A stretch of 45,085 nucleotides of DNA. It comes from Poronia punctata. Its lineage: Eukaryota > Ascomycota > Sordariomycetes > Xylariales > Xylariaceae. Of this stretch, positions 10,709-22,489 are shown piece after piece. How positions within the stretch are numbered: position 1 is the first letter of the stretch; the number at the start of each line of letters is the position of its first letter. The stretch lies in the NCBI GenBank assembly GCA_022579005.1, contig MU401720.1, positions 1-45,085 on the forward strand. The letters run 5' to 3'. The position numbers were made by a program, and so were the translations under genes. Below the pieces are notes generated by a model, which did no database searches, was not told the DNA's origin, and saw only the letters and a program-made list of their open reading frames with translations.

Positions 10709-11190
10709 TAGTTGCTGAGGGCTTTTGGTTGATGATATTTTGTTGGTTTGAGAGGTTGTAATCTTCGTCGCTTTTGGCAAGCGCAATGTCACACGTTATG
10801 ATTGTATCGTTTTCGTGCCCGATGCTCAGTCATGTAGTCTTTTTATACTCGATTCTAATAATGGTGGGTTTGGCGGTCAAAAGGTTCTTTGTGCCATGGT
10901 GACACAACATATACGTCTTTACATTCCTAACTGAATAAAGCTAAGGCGCTACGCTAGTCCCTTCATTTTTAAGCAACTAACCTACCCAGGACAAGTTCTG
11001 AACGCAGATAACAATGGGAAGAGCTGTCAACCTTCAAGATATTCCTGCTTGCAGTTTAAATTTCAACCCTATCACGGTTATACGACTACTATAATAATCA
11101 GGATATTATCCCAACAGTCTCTCCGCCAGCTAAGCTTCTTCCTTGCCAGTAGGTGATAGGTACTCGAGTAGATGAGACACTGTGGAGGAG
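10709..11190. other. convergent intergenic region, no gene seen
   Basis: Lies between the stop codons of the dehydrogenase (+) and the second P450 (-), so it should hold two 3' ends. Nothing else recognised. Confidence 0.5.
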
Positions 11191-12102
11191 TTAGATATTC
11201 ACCACCGACCCCTTATTCACAGCATCATCAGTTGTCATCCGTCGTCTAATCCACATCTCCTGATCCGTCGAGTAAAGATTAAATTCATACAACGAAAACC
11301 GCGGCGGTCTCCCCTGCGACCGAAAATCAAACTCAGTAAGTAACTTCGCAAACACCATCTTCAAAACCAAGGTAGCGAAAAACCGGCCCGGGCAAGCCGC
11401 TCTCCCAAACCCAAATCCAAGCGCCAGGTAATCGGGTGACGAGAACCGAAACTCTTTTGCCTGGTCATGCCGAAAGGCGCGGTAGCTCCGAAACCCATCG
11501 AAATGTTCTGGGTCGGGGATTAAATCCGGGTCGTTCTCGATGAAGAAGGTGGGGATACAGACGTATGTTCCTTTGGCTAGGTGTAACCCGTTGGAGAAAG
11601 TGTGGGATGTTTTGAAGATGCGCTTCATTCCTACCATTGTGGATGGAGACATTCGTTGGGACTCGCGGAGGACGCTGTCCATTAGGTGCATTTTGTCATA
11701 GACGTGCGGCGGCCAGTCTGGGAATTCGGCTTTGAGGTTCTCGATTTCCGATCTGAGTTTGGCTAAAAGTTCTGGCTGGCTTGATGATGTGATGTCATGT
11801 AATACGTTGACCATTCGGAGTAATGTAGTGCTGAAAATGGCAGATATTAGTTAGAGGTGACATGTAAGAATGACCCTGAAGTATCATGTGAACGATTCGT
11901 GAAAAGCTGAGAACTCCTCATATGTTATACTCTCTTGAGGATGATTCCGATTACTTACTGAACAGCAGCCAAAGTCACGGCTACTTGGAGGCCCGCAAGT
12001 GTTTCCGCTGTACGGTCTTTGCCTCTCGCCATGTCAACGAGCCAGGAGAGAATATTGAGATCCTCTAGACTCTCTGTCGGCCTCTACGAACCGAAATCGT
12101 GG

Positions 12103-12567
12103 TCATCTACAGCGCACTCCAGGGCACACACATTGTTGGTTTAGGTTCCTTGTATTGGGGTGGAGCGTGAGCTATTTGGGCTAGTCCGCCTGGCTAGCTT
12201 GCGCGGGCTAAAAGTAGTCCGTGCGCCTAGCAGCTAGAGGTAGTCTATGCGTACGGCCTGGTAGTGCTTAGCTAAGCCTTGCTAGCAGGCGTACGCAGGC
12301 CGAAAACTAGCTAAAAGCGCCTATAACTAAAGTAACCTATACTTAAAACAACTAAAAACAAAGCTAAAAAATTTACTTTTAACAACTTAAAAAAAAAAGT
12401 AAAATAAAAGATAAAGTACTAAAAGTACTAAAATAAATGCTTTTAAAGTAGCATAACTTAAAAATAAAAGCAAGTTAAAAGCAATCTAATTTTACTATAT
12501 ATGCTGCTTAAAAGTAAGTTATATAAAAAAAGGTTATAAAGTAAAGCTTTAAAGCTAATAAAACAAC
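12103..12567. mobile_element. short element sharing both ends with its neighbour
   Basis: A 465-bp unit at the left side of the insertion. Its first ~220 bp (12103-12325) match 12568-12790, and its last ~85 bp (12483-12567) match 18110-18195. It therefore has both termini of the adjacent long unit without the interior, like an internally deleted, non-autonomous derivative. Differences are C/T and G/A. The first ~210 bp are still GC-rich, while the rest is RIP-degraded. No convincing target-site duplication or terminal inverted repeat was found. Confidence 0.6.
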
Positions 12568-15500
12568 TTATTTATAGCGCACTTTAAAGCACATATATTA
12601 TTAGTTTAAGTTTTTTATATTAAAGTAAAGCGTAAGCTATTTAAGCTAGTTTGCCTAGCTAGCTTATATAAGCTAAAAGTAGTCTATATGCTTAGTAGCT
12701 AGAAGTAGTTTATACGTATAGCTTAGCAGTGCTTAGCTAAGCTTTGCTAGCAAGCGTACACAAGCTAAAAACTAGCTAAAAGCGCCTAAACTTACGCTTA
12801 ATATGTTTAAAATAAAAAATTAATAAGTAAGTAAGTAAGTATAAGTATATGTTTTAAAAAAAGTAAAGCCTAGCAAAGTAAAGCCGAAAAATAGCGCTAG
12901 TAGGCATAAAAAAAAACGTTAGCGCTTAAAGACTAAACTTAAGCACTTTTTTAATAACAATAACATTATAAGTAAGTTTATAAGTAAAGGCAAATCCTTA
13001 CTAAATTTAATGCTAACATGCTTTTAAGCAAAACCCTTTTTTTTTTATAAGCAATATTAATATAAGTATTAAACTTATATAAGCAATAGCACTACAAGCT
13101 GCTTTGCTTACATTAAAAAGTAAAATAAAAGCTTAAAACTTAAAGCAAATTTAATACTAATTTAACTTAAACTAAAATCTTTTTAAGTATATTAAAAATG
13201 CGCTACTATATATTTATTATATATATTATTTTACTAAAGTAAGTTAAAAAGGCTTTAAGGCAGCCTTGCTTTAAATTTAAGCTAACTACCTATAAGACTT
13301 TAACGCTTTTTACAGTTACTTTGTACGCTACAATACTTAAAAGTATACTTATTGCATTAAAGCTTATAAAGGTAATAAAAGTAGTAAATACGTAATAGTA
13401 AGTTAATTTTAAAGCAAAACTATACTATGTTTAAGTCTAATTTAATATAAGTTAAATTTCTTAGCAAGCTTGCTGCCTTATAAACTAAATTTGTTTAAGT
13501 GTACAATATAGTTTATAAAAACCTTACTAACACAAAAAAACTTTAAAAGTTTTATTTTTAAAATAGTAAGTAATAAACCTGGCTTAAATTTACTTTAAAT
13601 TTAACTTTAATAAGGCTTTTTAGCTAACTTTTAAAACTTTATTAGTTAAATTAAAAAGTTTAAATAACTTAGTTTTAGTGTAAGCGCTATACCTTGCTAC
13701 ATAGCTGCTGCCTTTAAAGCTAAAAAAGCTAAAAAAGCTAAAAAAGCTTAAGCTAAAGAGGCTTAGGCTAAAAAAGCTAAAGCTAAAAAAGCTAAAGCTA
13801 AAGAGGCTAAAGCTAAAAACAAGGCTTTAGCTAAAAGCAAGGCTAAAAACAAGTTTAAAAAAAGCAAAGCTAAAAACAAGTTTAAAAAAAATAAAAAAAA
13901 CAAAAAAAAAAGTAAAGAAAATAGTAAAGAAAATAGTAAAAAAAAGTAAAAAGTAGCTTAAATTAATATTAAATTTAATTCCTTTATAAAAAAAGAATAT
14001 ATAATATAAAGAAAAACTAGTTGCTTTTTATAAGCAAAGAAAATATTAACTAATTTTAACGCGCAAAAAAACTAAAGCTAATATAAATTTAATACAAATT
14101 TAACCTAAAGTATAATAATTATAAAAAAAGCAAAGCCTTTAACAAACTACTAGCAAAACGCTAACTTATTTAAATCTTTTTTAATATTAAAACTTTATAG
14201 TACTGTTTTACTATATTTAATGTTTAGCAACTAAAAAACTAAATATTTACTTTGCTTATACTTTTATTAGCAGCGTATTGCACTACGCCTTTACAAAAGC
14301 TATAGCTTAAGTACTTTTTTTAGTTAATCTTTAAGCATATTAAGCGTAAGTTAAAAATTTGCAGCGTGTAAGCCTTTAAAAAAGCGCTGTTATCAAGCTA
14401 AAAAAAGGGGTTTTTATTAGCTATATGTGCTAAGGTCAGGCCCTAGCTAAGCAGTTAAGCTATATAGTGCACTAGGCAAGCTTATATGCTAGTTATAGCT
14501 ATAGCAACATAAGTGCTAAAGCGTTTTTTATTTATTTTTATACTATAAAGCAGTAGTTAAAAATAATTTTTAGTTAGTAATAGCTAAACTAAAAACTGCG
14601 CTAAGCTAAGTACTTACTACTTAATCTTGTTATCTTAATTATAGTCTTTATACATTACCTTAGCAAAGCAAAAAAAGCTATACTAAGCAGTTATAAAAGT
14701 AGCGTTTACAACTACTTTTATTTATTTTAGCTTGCTTTTAGTTGCTGTTTTAAATATAAAATTAATTAAAAAACTTAGCAGCATTAAGTTTTTTTTATTG
14801 CCGGTTTGCTTAAAAAAAAAAAAGTAAGTAGCTCTTTATATAAGCTACTTTGCTTGCAAGCTTTTAAAAACAATAATATTAAGTATAAAGTTAATATATA
14901 CTAAACGTAGCGCAAAAACGTAGCTTTATAGCGTTGTGCCTTTTATTAAAGTTTATAACAAGCTAAACGCTTAGTTGCAAAAGTACAAATAAAAAGCTTT
15001 TTTGCTAACTAGCTAAAGCTAAAAGCGTTAAACTTTATATTACTTTTTATACTTTTTTGCTATGCTTTTATACTTATATTAAGTTAACAGTACTAGTTTA
15101 GCATATAGTAAGCATAAGTAGTTATTATATTTATAAAAGCTATACTATTATAGCTAAGCTAAAAAGCGTAAGCAAAAGTAGATTTTAAAAGGTTTTGCTA
15201 CTATAAGCATAAGTTAGCAATTATTATAAAGTTGCTATAAAAAAGGGCATTAGCTAGTTTATTATTTTAAAAAGTTATATAATATATATATATTATAATG
15301 TTGTAGCCTGCTATAGTAAAAAAAATATTTTATAACGTATTAAGCAATAGCAAGTTTTTTATTAACGCGTTTATAAAGCCAGCTTAAGCTATAGTGTTAT
15401 TTATATAAACAATTACTATGCTAGCTAATTAAAAGTTAGCCTAATAGCAAAAAGCAACTTAAATTACAACAATTTTAAAAGTATTAATATTAAAGCCTTA

Positions 15501-18195
15501 CTTAAACAGTGCGCAAACGTGCACAAAAGCTTAGCTTTTAAAAATTAGCAAGGCTTTTTACTACTACCTTTAAGCTTTAGCGCCTTTATACTAAAAGCTG
15601 CCAATGCCTAAGTTTACTACGTTTATAAACAAATAAAAAACAAAGCAAGTACGCGTTTATAGTAAAAATAACTTATTAAAGCATAAAAATACGTTGTGCT
15701 ACTATTTAAAGTTATAGTAAGCGTTTAAAAATAGCAAGCAAGCTTAGCTTAAGCAAAGTACTTATAACATTGCTTAAAAGTTAAAAAAAAAAGCATAGCT
15801 AATTAAAATAACTAATAAGCAAAAATAAAAGTACTTAGCTAGCTTTTTAACTTTGTTACATAATATACGCAGTTTTGCTAATGCTTTAAAAATTATTTAC
15901 ACTACTTTTACTATTTTATTAAAAAATAAAAAAGCTTATATTAAAACTATATTAATTATAATACTAAGCACTTTAGCATAAGTACCTTTTACGTCCTTTT
16001 TTAAGTTAAAAATTAGGCCTAAGGCTTAAAAAAGTAGCTTATACTTAGTACGTGCTTTAGCTGCGCAGTAAGCGTAAATTGCTTATAATATAAAAATAAA
16101 ATTATTAAAGTAGTACAAAATAATAATAAATAAAAAAAGCTTTTTAAGCATTTAATATAGCGCTTTTATAAAAAGGTTAAATATAAAAAAGGCTGTGCAA
16201 AGCTTAAATAGTAAGCAGTTTTTATAATATACTTATTTTTTTTACTTAAAGCTAAAAAGCTATTAGTTTTAAAGCATAACTAGAATAAGCTAAAAAGCAT
16301 CTTTTAAGTTACGTTTTAGTAAGTAAGCCTTTATGCTAGCTTATTAAACTACATTAAATACAATAACAATTAACGTATACTTTAAAAACCTAAACTTAAG
16401 CAAAATTTAGTTATTAACCAAGTTTTAATTAAAAAAAGATAAGTAGTATATATAGCAAAAAAAGCTATTTAACTTTAGCACTAAGCTTAGCAAAAAACAA
16501 AAAATATATTTTAAATTAAAAACGTATTTAATTTAACTTAGCTTTAAATTAGAAGCAATTTATAACTTAATTACGCTATAGTTATTATTTGCTAATAAAA
16601 AGTTTTTTAACCGCCTTAGCTTTAAAGGGTTTTTATAGCTAATCCTAGCCCTATAGCGCAAAATCTTATAAACTAAGCAGCCTAGCTTGCTTAAGTACAT
16701 TATAAGCGCTTAGGCCTAAGCTTTAAAAACAAGCAAGCTAAAAAAACGTTGCAAAATAAGCAAATCTAGGTTAAAAACGCAAAAAGCAAAGCAGGTATTA
16801 GCTATAAAGCGCGCTAGTAAAAATACTAAGGCCTGCAAAAGCTATAGCACCTATAGTACCTTAAGTTAAAACTATGCTACAGTTAATACTCTTGCAGCTA
16901 GTGCGTTTTACTTTTTTTTTAAATAGTTATAAGCTAGGTATAAGCTACTATAAGCTATACATATATGCTTACGCTTATAACTAGTAACTGCTTAGTTATA
17001 CTTAGCAAAGTTGTACTTATAGCAAACCTAGTTTAAAAATAGTTGCTAGCTAGCTTTTTTACTTAACTTAATATTAAATTTAAAGCAACTTAAAGTTAAC
17101 AAAGCCGTTTTAAGTATGCTTAGCTTAAAGTAGCTATATTTTTACTTTTAATTTTACTTTAACTACGTTACTACTATGTGCTATAATAAAAAGCAATGCT
17201 TTATTTAAGCTATAATAAAAACTATTACTAAGCATATTTTATATATTAAGCTTAACTTATAAACTATATAAACAAAATTGTTTATAGCTAAAGCAACGTA
17301 CGCTATATTTTTAAACAGCTAAAAATAAATTAATATAAACGTTAAAAAATAGTGCGCTTAAAAGCTAATGTCCTTACTATATACCTTTAGCTTAAAAGTT
17401 GCTATACATATTATAATATTGCTAAACTAGCTAGCATAAAGCGTAGTTGCTATATTTAAAGTATAAACTACGCTTATATAAAGCTTAATTAAGTTTATTA
17501 GCTTAAAGTTGCTTTAATAAATATAGTAAATCTGCTTTTAATTAACTTTAAAAAACTAACTAGCTATAGTATAAATTAAAAAAATAATAGCTAACTTACT
17601 AATATAAGTAAGCTTTAACTTGCTACTAGCAAGCTGGCTTTAAAACGTATTTAGTATAAACGTTTATTACGCTTATAGCTTCTCTTTGCGCTTTTTACGC
17701 TAAAAGCGCGCAAAGCGTACGCAGCGCTTGCAAAGCTTAAGCTTTTTAGCTAAAAGGAAAAAGTTGCTAGTTATATTAGCACGCGCCTGCTTTTTAGCTA
17801 GTTTTTTAAGCAGCAACTAAGTACTAAGATTATCTAAAATAAAAAACAAGCTTAGTATTACCTTAGTAAAAAAGTTTAACAACTATGCAAATATAGCCTA
17901 TTGCTTAGATACAGCCTATTAAAGTAAGTCTACTCTTGCAAACCTTGCAAAATTTTTTGCTATATTATCAAATTAAGCACCTTAAACTATTTTTTTAATA
18001 AAAAAACGTAAAAAAAAAAAAGGGGTAGTTTTTTAAAAGTAATAATAGCAATGCTTCTAACTCTATGCTTATTTAAAGTCTATTAGAACAAAGGAATAAG
18101 GCTCAAAAGCGATCCGATTTTGCTGTGTGTGCTGCCTGAAAGTGAGTTGTGCAGGAGAAGGTTGTGGGGTGGAGCCCTAGGGCCAGTAGAACAAC
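12568..18195. mobile_element. long RIP-degraded mobile element inside the P450 gene
   Basis: About 5.6 kb of AT-rich DNA with no open frame of useful length. C survives mostly in GCT/AGC contexts and TA is in great excess, the pattern left by RIP at CpA. Its left end is a mutated copy of 12103-12325. Its right ~85 bp (18110-18195) are the unmutated partner of 12483-12567. A Lys/Ala-coding low-complexity tract at 13718-13948 may be the remains of a transposase tail. Class is undetermined: the length, the lack of visible inverted repeats and the absence of LTRs at both outer ends leave several options open. Confidence 0.75.
13718..13948 (+). repeat. GCTAAA-type low-complexity tract
   Basis: Tandem GCTAAA/GCTAAAAAA-like units. 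Read on the plus strand in one frame they give Ala-Lys repeats (AKKAKAKKAKAKEAKAKN) that pass into Lys-Asn runs. Transposases of fungal pogo/Fot-like elements often end in such Lys/Ala-rich tails, so this may mark the 3' end of a dead transposase gene. This is inference; plain RIP of a simple repeat could give the same. Confidence 0.4.
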
Positions 18196-19151
18196 CTATG
18201 AAGGAGTTCCCGGATCTTTGGTCCCAGTATATCCAGCCCTAACCTTATGAAACGACGACACTCCCAGAAGGAAGGAATAAACCAGCAAATCATCGGATGG
18301 AGAAAGTCTGGAAATAGCCGCATTATAACAACTGTTTTGGATACTATGAAAATATTTTAGAAGGCGTAGTAGCTCCGACAGGCGAGTAATTTACCTACTT
18401 ACCACTCTCGGTATATTTCAGAGACAATTCGATCCAGTCAGAATTTTTGCTAAGATCAGGCCCGACTATGATGTAGGAGGACAACCGAGCCGAGATGGCG
18501 CCCATGAAATGATAAGGATTGAATGAGGTCCGTTCCGACTCTCCTACCTGCGGTAGATGACCGAAATGCTCATCGAGCACACTACACAGCCTTTCCTCTA
18601 GGGCGGGCGCAAGTTTACTCAGAGAGGGGTTCAGCTTTTTCTGTATAACCTGATGGTGAAGTCTGCTCTCCACTATCGAGTTTATACCAGTGTACGAGCC
18701 AAGAAGGTCCTGGGATATAGCATCGTGCGCGCTGGCGACTGTGGAAGGGAGAGCGGCTAGTTCACCCAAGAGAGCGAAAGGTAGGACAACGGCGTCGTCC
18801 TGGCCACGGACATAACGGAAAGCCTGATGTTTGAACTGCCACACAACAGTGATATCCCAACGTCAGAAAACGGCCTGCTCTGCTCTTCCCTTCGGGTATA
18901 CTCACTCTAGAGTAACCGACTCGGAGAAGTTTGCCTGCATGCTTAGAAAACGCGATGTTCTGTAAGAAACCAGGGGCCCATGTAGGGAGAGATCCCACTG
19001 TGGGAATATCCCCAGTTCTTTTGAGCCATGTCTTCGTCGCTGTGATGCATCTGAAGAAGACGTGTAACAACGCTGCAACGGCAGCCAAGTGCCAGATATG
19101 AAGGCTATGATCCAGCTCGAATAAATGGTACATTTTGCTTGCGGCGCTCAT

Positions 19152-19976
19152 GTAACCTGGGGGCTGCGAATAATCCCGTCCATGGCAGCCGTTACTTGTA
19201 GGCCAAGTATACTGAAGTGCTCGAGAGAGATCTACAAATCCACTCTGCATTGGTATTCTACGGCGTAGGTTGGGTTACTTTCAAGTACTCCCCAAATCAG
19301 GATGTCTTCCATGGAATATTCGCCACCCAATAAGGTATCTTGTTTTCAAAATGCAGGGCTAGGGTCGGTTTAAGCACGAATCAAAGCTCCGTGCCCGGAA
19401 CTGGTGTGTTGCATTCGCCGACTGAAGATGGTCACCAATCCGCGCAGCCTGCCCGATGAGTTGCATAATGGGTTCACTCCCATTGCCGTACTCTAATTCC
19501 AGCTGGCTACTACCGTCAACTTGATGACTGTGCCCGAAACTGATGCATTCATAAGACTCGCCCGCTTATGGTTTCATTAAGGATTCTGATGCTCGTCCAA
19601 CATATCAGCGAGGGGTTGACTGGCGAATTAGGGGAACCCGCCAGTTACTCCCTTGCTAAATTTAGCCCACTGGGTGGTTGAGGGGGTATTGGGGTATGTA
19701 ACATCAGGTCTGCTCTTCTAACCTGCCGACTTTGAGTATAAGGTTACGAGAACCGGTAGTGAATATAAGCAACCGTCGCATAGTGGGAATCAGAAGCAAA
19801 CCACAATCAGTCCTACCGTTGTACTTGATCTTATGTAGCTAGTTGCTTTCGCGGTAGTACGAGATCCAAATTGACAACATCACGGGTTCGGTCGCAACAG
19901 GTTCTTCTCATGACCTCGCGGTTCACGGCCTTATGTACGCCTACTAAGCTCATCGGCTCGATAAAACACTCTCACC
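19152..19976. promoter_or_regulatory. divergent region between second P450 and rhodopsin-like gene
   Basis: About 825 bp between two divergently read genes. It contains TCGCCGACT (19415-19423), which on the P450 strand reads AGTCGGCGA, the same word as in the first P450/methyltransferase promoter. It probably marks the right border of the cluster. No gene seen. Confidence 0.45.
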
Positions 19977-21532
19977 ATGGACGACCCCAAGTTCCAATCT
20001 CTCCCATTTGACCAACAGGTGGCAATTTATAATGCCCTGCCCGGAGGGGTGCCACCGATGGGCGTTGTCCCCGACTACGACCATCCGGACGCTCGGAATG
20101 ATGTGACCATCACCGTCCTCACAGTCGGCCTTTTTGTCACAACGCTTCTGTACAGCATTCGGTTGTATTCAAGGATTTTCATCGTCAAGAAGCTGAGACT
20201 CGAAGATTGTAAGTGCCTAAATGGAACGTGGCGCGCGTTGACTCGGTGCCATTTCCTCGTTCCTCGGTGATCAAGCAGTTGACCTGGTTTCTGCAGACGT
20301 CGGTGCTGCAGCATATGTAGGTGTATAAGCGACTCTTCCACTCGGATCTGTTTACCGATAAATCGCATTTCTAGGCCACCTATGTCGCGTATATTGCTGT
20401 GGTCAGCCTCGAAGTCCGCACGGGAGGCTTCCTTGCTCATCAGTGGGACGTTCGCCTGGGAAGACTGGTCGAGTTACTAAAGGTGAGTTGGACTGCGATA
20501 CCGAGGTCGCGCGCGCCCAGACACGCTGATGGATGGGCAAAACAGTTGTCTCAGGCGCAAACGACGTTGTATAACCTGAACATCATGTTCGCCAAGGTTG
20601 CCATTCTCCTCGAGTGGACTCATCTCTTCGTCCCCTATCCCGACCGCAACGCCTTCTTTTATATCTGCCATGTTTTGATCTGGATCAACGTCGCCCTATA
20701 CTCCTCGGTCACCGTTGTACAGCACGCGCAGTGCAGCCCCTATATCAAACTTTGGTACACCTTCATCCCGGGCCACTGTGTCGAAACGAGAATCGTCGAT
20801 ACTTTTGTTCCTACCTTCAACTTCGCCATCGATCTCTCCATACTCATATTACCTCAGCGGACGATCTGGAAGCTTCAGCTCCCACACAAGCAAAAAGTTG
20901 CTGTCTCAGCCATTTTCTCTTCTGGCATTCTGTGAGTCTTGTTGCTATGCAAAGGTTTCATTCACCTGCCTGCCTGCCTGCCGCTGACATCCCCTTTCCA
21001 CCCTAGAGCGACAGCTTTTGCGGGAGCACGAGTGAGCGTATCCATTCGTACGCTGACGGATCCCGACTTCCTATGGCTCGGATCGCAAAGTGTGTTGTTT
21101 GGCCTGGCCGAAATGACCTTTGCATTTATGGTCTTTTGTTTTCCCGCCGTGCCGAAATCGATCCACGAATCCCGCATCGGTGGCCTCCCGCGGTACGTCT
21201 GGAGCAAGGTACGGTCCACGGCGACTTTGCCGAGAAAGCTATCCCGAGACTCGAACCAGGCGAATTCGACCGACGATTTTCCCCTGACGGATAAACCACC
21301 TCTGCCACCTGATGCGGCTAGAACGATTCACGAGAAACAGAGCATGGTATTCCGCACCGGACCTCGAAACGTCGCATCCAAATCTTCTTTGCCGCATCAT
21401 AGACAACCTCTCGACTCTGGCGACATCGAGGCTGGAGTTCTTCGCACGACGGATTTCCGTACCTCAGTAGAGCGCGGCCCGCTTGCAGTGGACGAGGAGC
21501 TTGTCAAGCGACAGCAACATCCTTGGCTATGA
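19977..21532 (+). CDS. seven-helix membrane protein, fungal rhodopsin domain
   Basis: Integral membrane protein of the large fungal family annotated as rhodopsin-domain/PTH11-like. Receptor roles are suggested for some members, but function is mostly unknown. Five exons: 19977-20208, 20297-20316, 20375-20482, 20546-20931, 21007-21532; 423 residues. Helices seen include VTITVLTVGLFVTTLLYSI, YATYVAYIAVVSLEV, IMFAKVAILLEW, AFFYICHVLIWINVALYSSV, FVPTFNFAIDLSILILP and FGLAEMTFAFMVFCFPAVP. The short R-x-Y-S-R-I-F region after helix 1 and the Cys pair in QCSPYI and GHCVET are usual in this family. The ~125-residue tail is polar and cytoplasm-like. The 20-nt second exon joins EDY to VGAAAY in frame but is the least certain part. 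No sign that it belongs to the metabolite cluster. Confidence 0.85.
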
Positions 21533-21589
21533 CCTCGCTAGACATCTGACGGACAGTCAGGGTACGCAAGTTAATGCGTGGGGTGTTGT

Positions 21590-21930
21590 CCTAAAACCAT
21601 GGGCATGAATAGGAAGGTTATGGCCATAGGGAGGTAAAATCCACAAAGTCATGGCTAGATATAGAGGTCAGGTCAGGTGATTGCCAAGGCTATAGCCATA
21701 GGAGGTCATTGCGAAAGCCACGACCAAGGGCGCTGACTAAGAAGATCATGGGAAAGGTCGTAAATAGGGAAGGCCATAGCTATTAGAGGTAGACACAAAG
21801 CTATGATGACCAAATGAGTTCAGGTCAGGTGATTTCCAAGCCATGGCCACAGAGGGTAGATAAGAAGGCGATGGCTGTAGGGGATGAATATCATGGTAAT
21901 GGCCATGGCTTTGGAATTCAGGTAGTCGTA
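21590..21930. repeat. imperfect repeats built on ATGGCCATAG/GGTCAGGTGATT
   Basis: Degenerate tandem-like DNA in which words such as GGCCATAG, CATGGC and AGGTCAGGTGATT recur. The clearest pair is 21664-21706 and 21816-21857, about 42 bp each and about 152 bp apart. It starts roughly 60 bp after the stop of the rhodopsin-like gene. No coding potential seen. Confidence 0.6.
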
Positions 21931-22489
21931 AACTTAGTCTTCTAGACCACGGCTTTGGTTTTGAGGTCTTTTCAACTCGGGTTATTTTCGCCGCTACAAT
22001 ATGTGAATTCATTTTAATCCACACGTACACGCAATTACTGAGACAGTGTTACGTTAGATGAAGAAACTACACACTGTGCTCGAAATTGGAATGGTCCATC
22101 AAGGGTAGGCTGGCTGGCGAATTGCAGTAATGTGCGTACCCCATTCTCCCAGGTAGGTTGTCATAAATGCCGCTGCCTTAAAGCAGCTAGGTACTGTAGG
22201 CTTTTTATTAGCATTTTGTTGTGGAAGATAGTGGCACTACCTGCTGGGCAGTCTAGGTACACCTTCCTTAAAACAGCGTCGCCAGACGCGCCTGTCCCGC
22301 GTCTTGCAACTTTTACAGGACTTCATACGATTAATTTTACTTTTATCCAACTTTATCGAGTTTGCGCCTGCCTTCCATGCCATTTTCATCTGAAAGATAT
22401 AAAAATACCGAGGGCGGTCGAATTTTCCTCATTAATTCATTAATTTAATGCTCCCTTTGTGAGACCTGACGGAAAAGAAAGGAAGCAGG
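21931..22489. other. upstream region of the AT-hook gene, no gene seen
   Basis: Should contain the promoter of the gene starting at 22490. A 103-codon frame (22132-22443) resembles nothing known. Confidence 0.5.

Larger units (their letters stand above)
11191..19151 (-). pseudogene. second cytochrome P450, split by mobile DNA
   Basis: Haem-thiolate monooxygenase of the fungal ent-kaurene-oxidase-like type. The N-terminal half lies at 19151-18196 in exons to 18906, 18835-18403 and 18343-18196: membrane anchor, then FKHQAFRYVRG, then SKTVVIMRLFPDFLHPM and LGPKIRELLH. The C-terminal half lies in about 12102-11959 (DLNILSWLVDMARG, I-helix AGLQVAVTLAAVHTT across an intron) and 11830-11191. ExxR is ESQR, and the haem loop FGFGRAACPGR is intact. 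Both halves are in order and on one strand, with no stop or frameshift except at the insertion (12103-18195), so the gene was sound until interrupted. The break falls between the G/H region and the I-helix. A splice from the right junction to about 12089 would restore frame, so expression as a giant-intron gene is not excluded. An earlier ATG exists at 19250, but residues from there look unlike a P450 leader. Confidence 0.85.

Noticed and set aside
12103..18195. Insertion as an LTR retrotransposon with terminal repeats and target duplication
   Set aside because: The left-end repeat is repeated next to itself and not at the right end; no TG...CA ends and no clear duplication (only CTA/CTA or CTAC/CTAT at the junctions).
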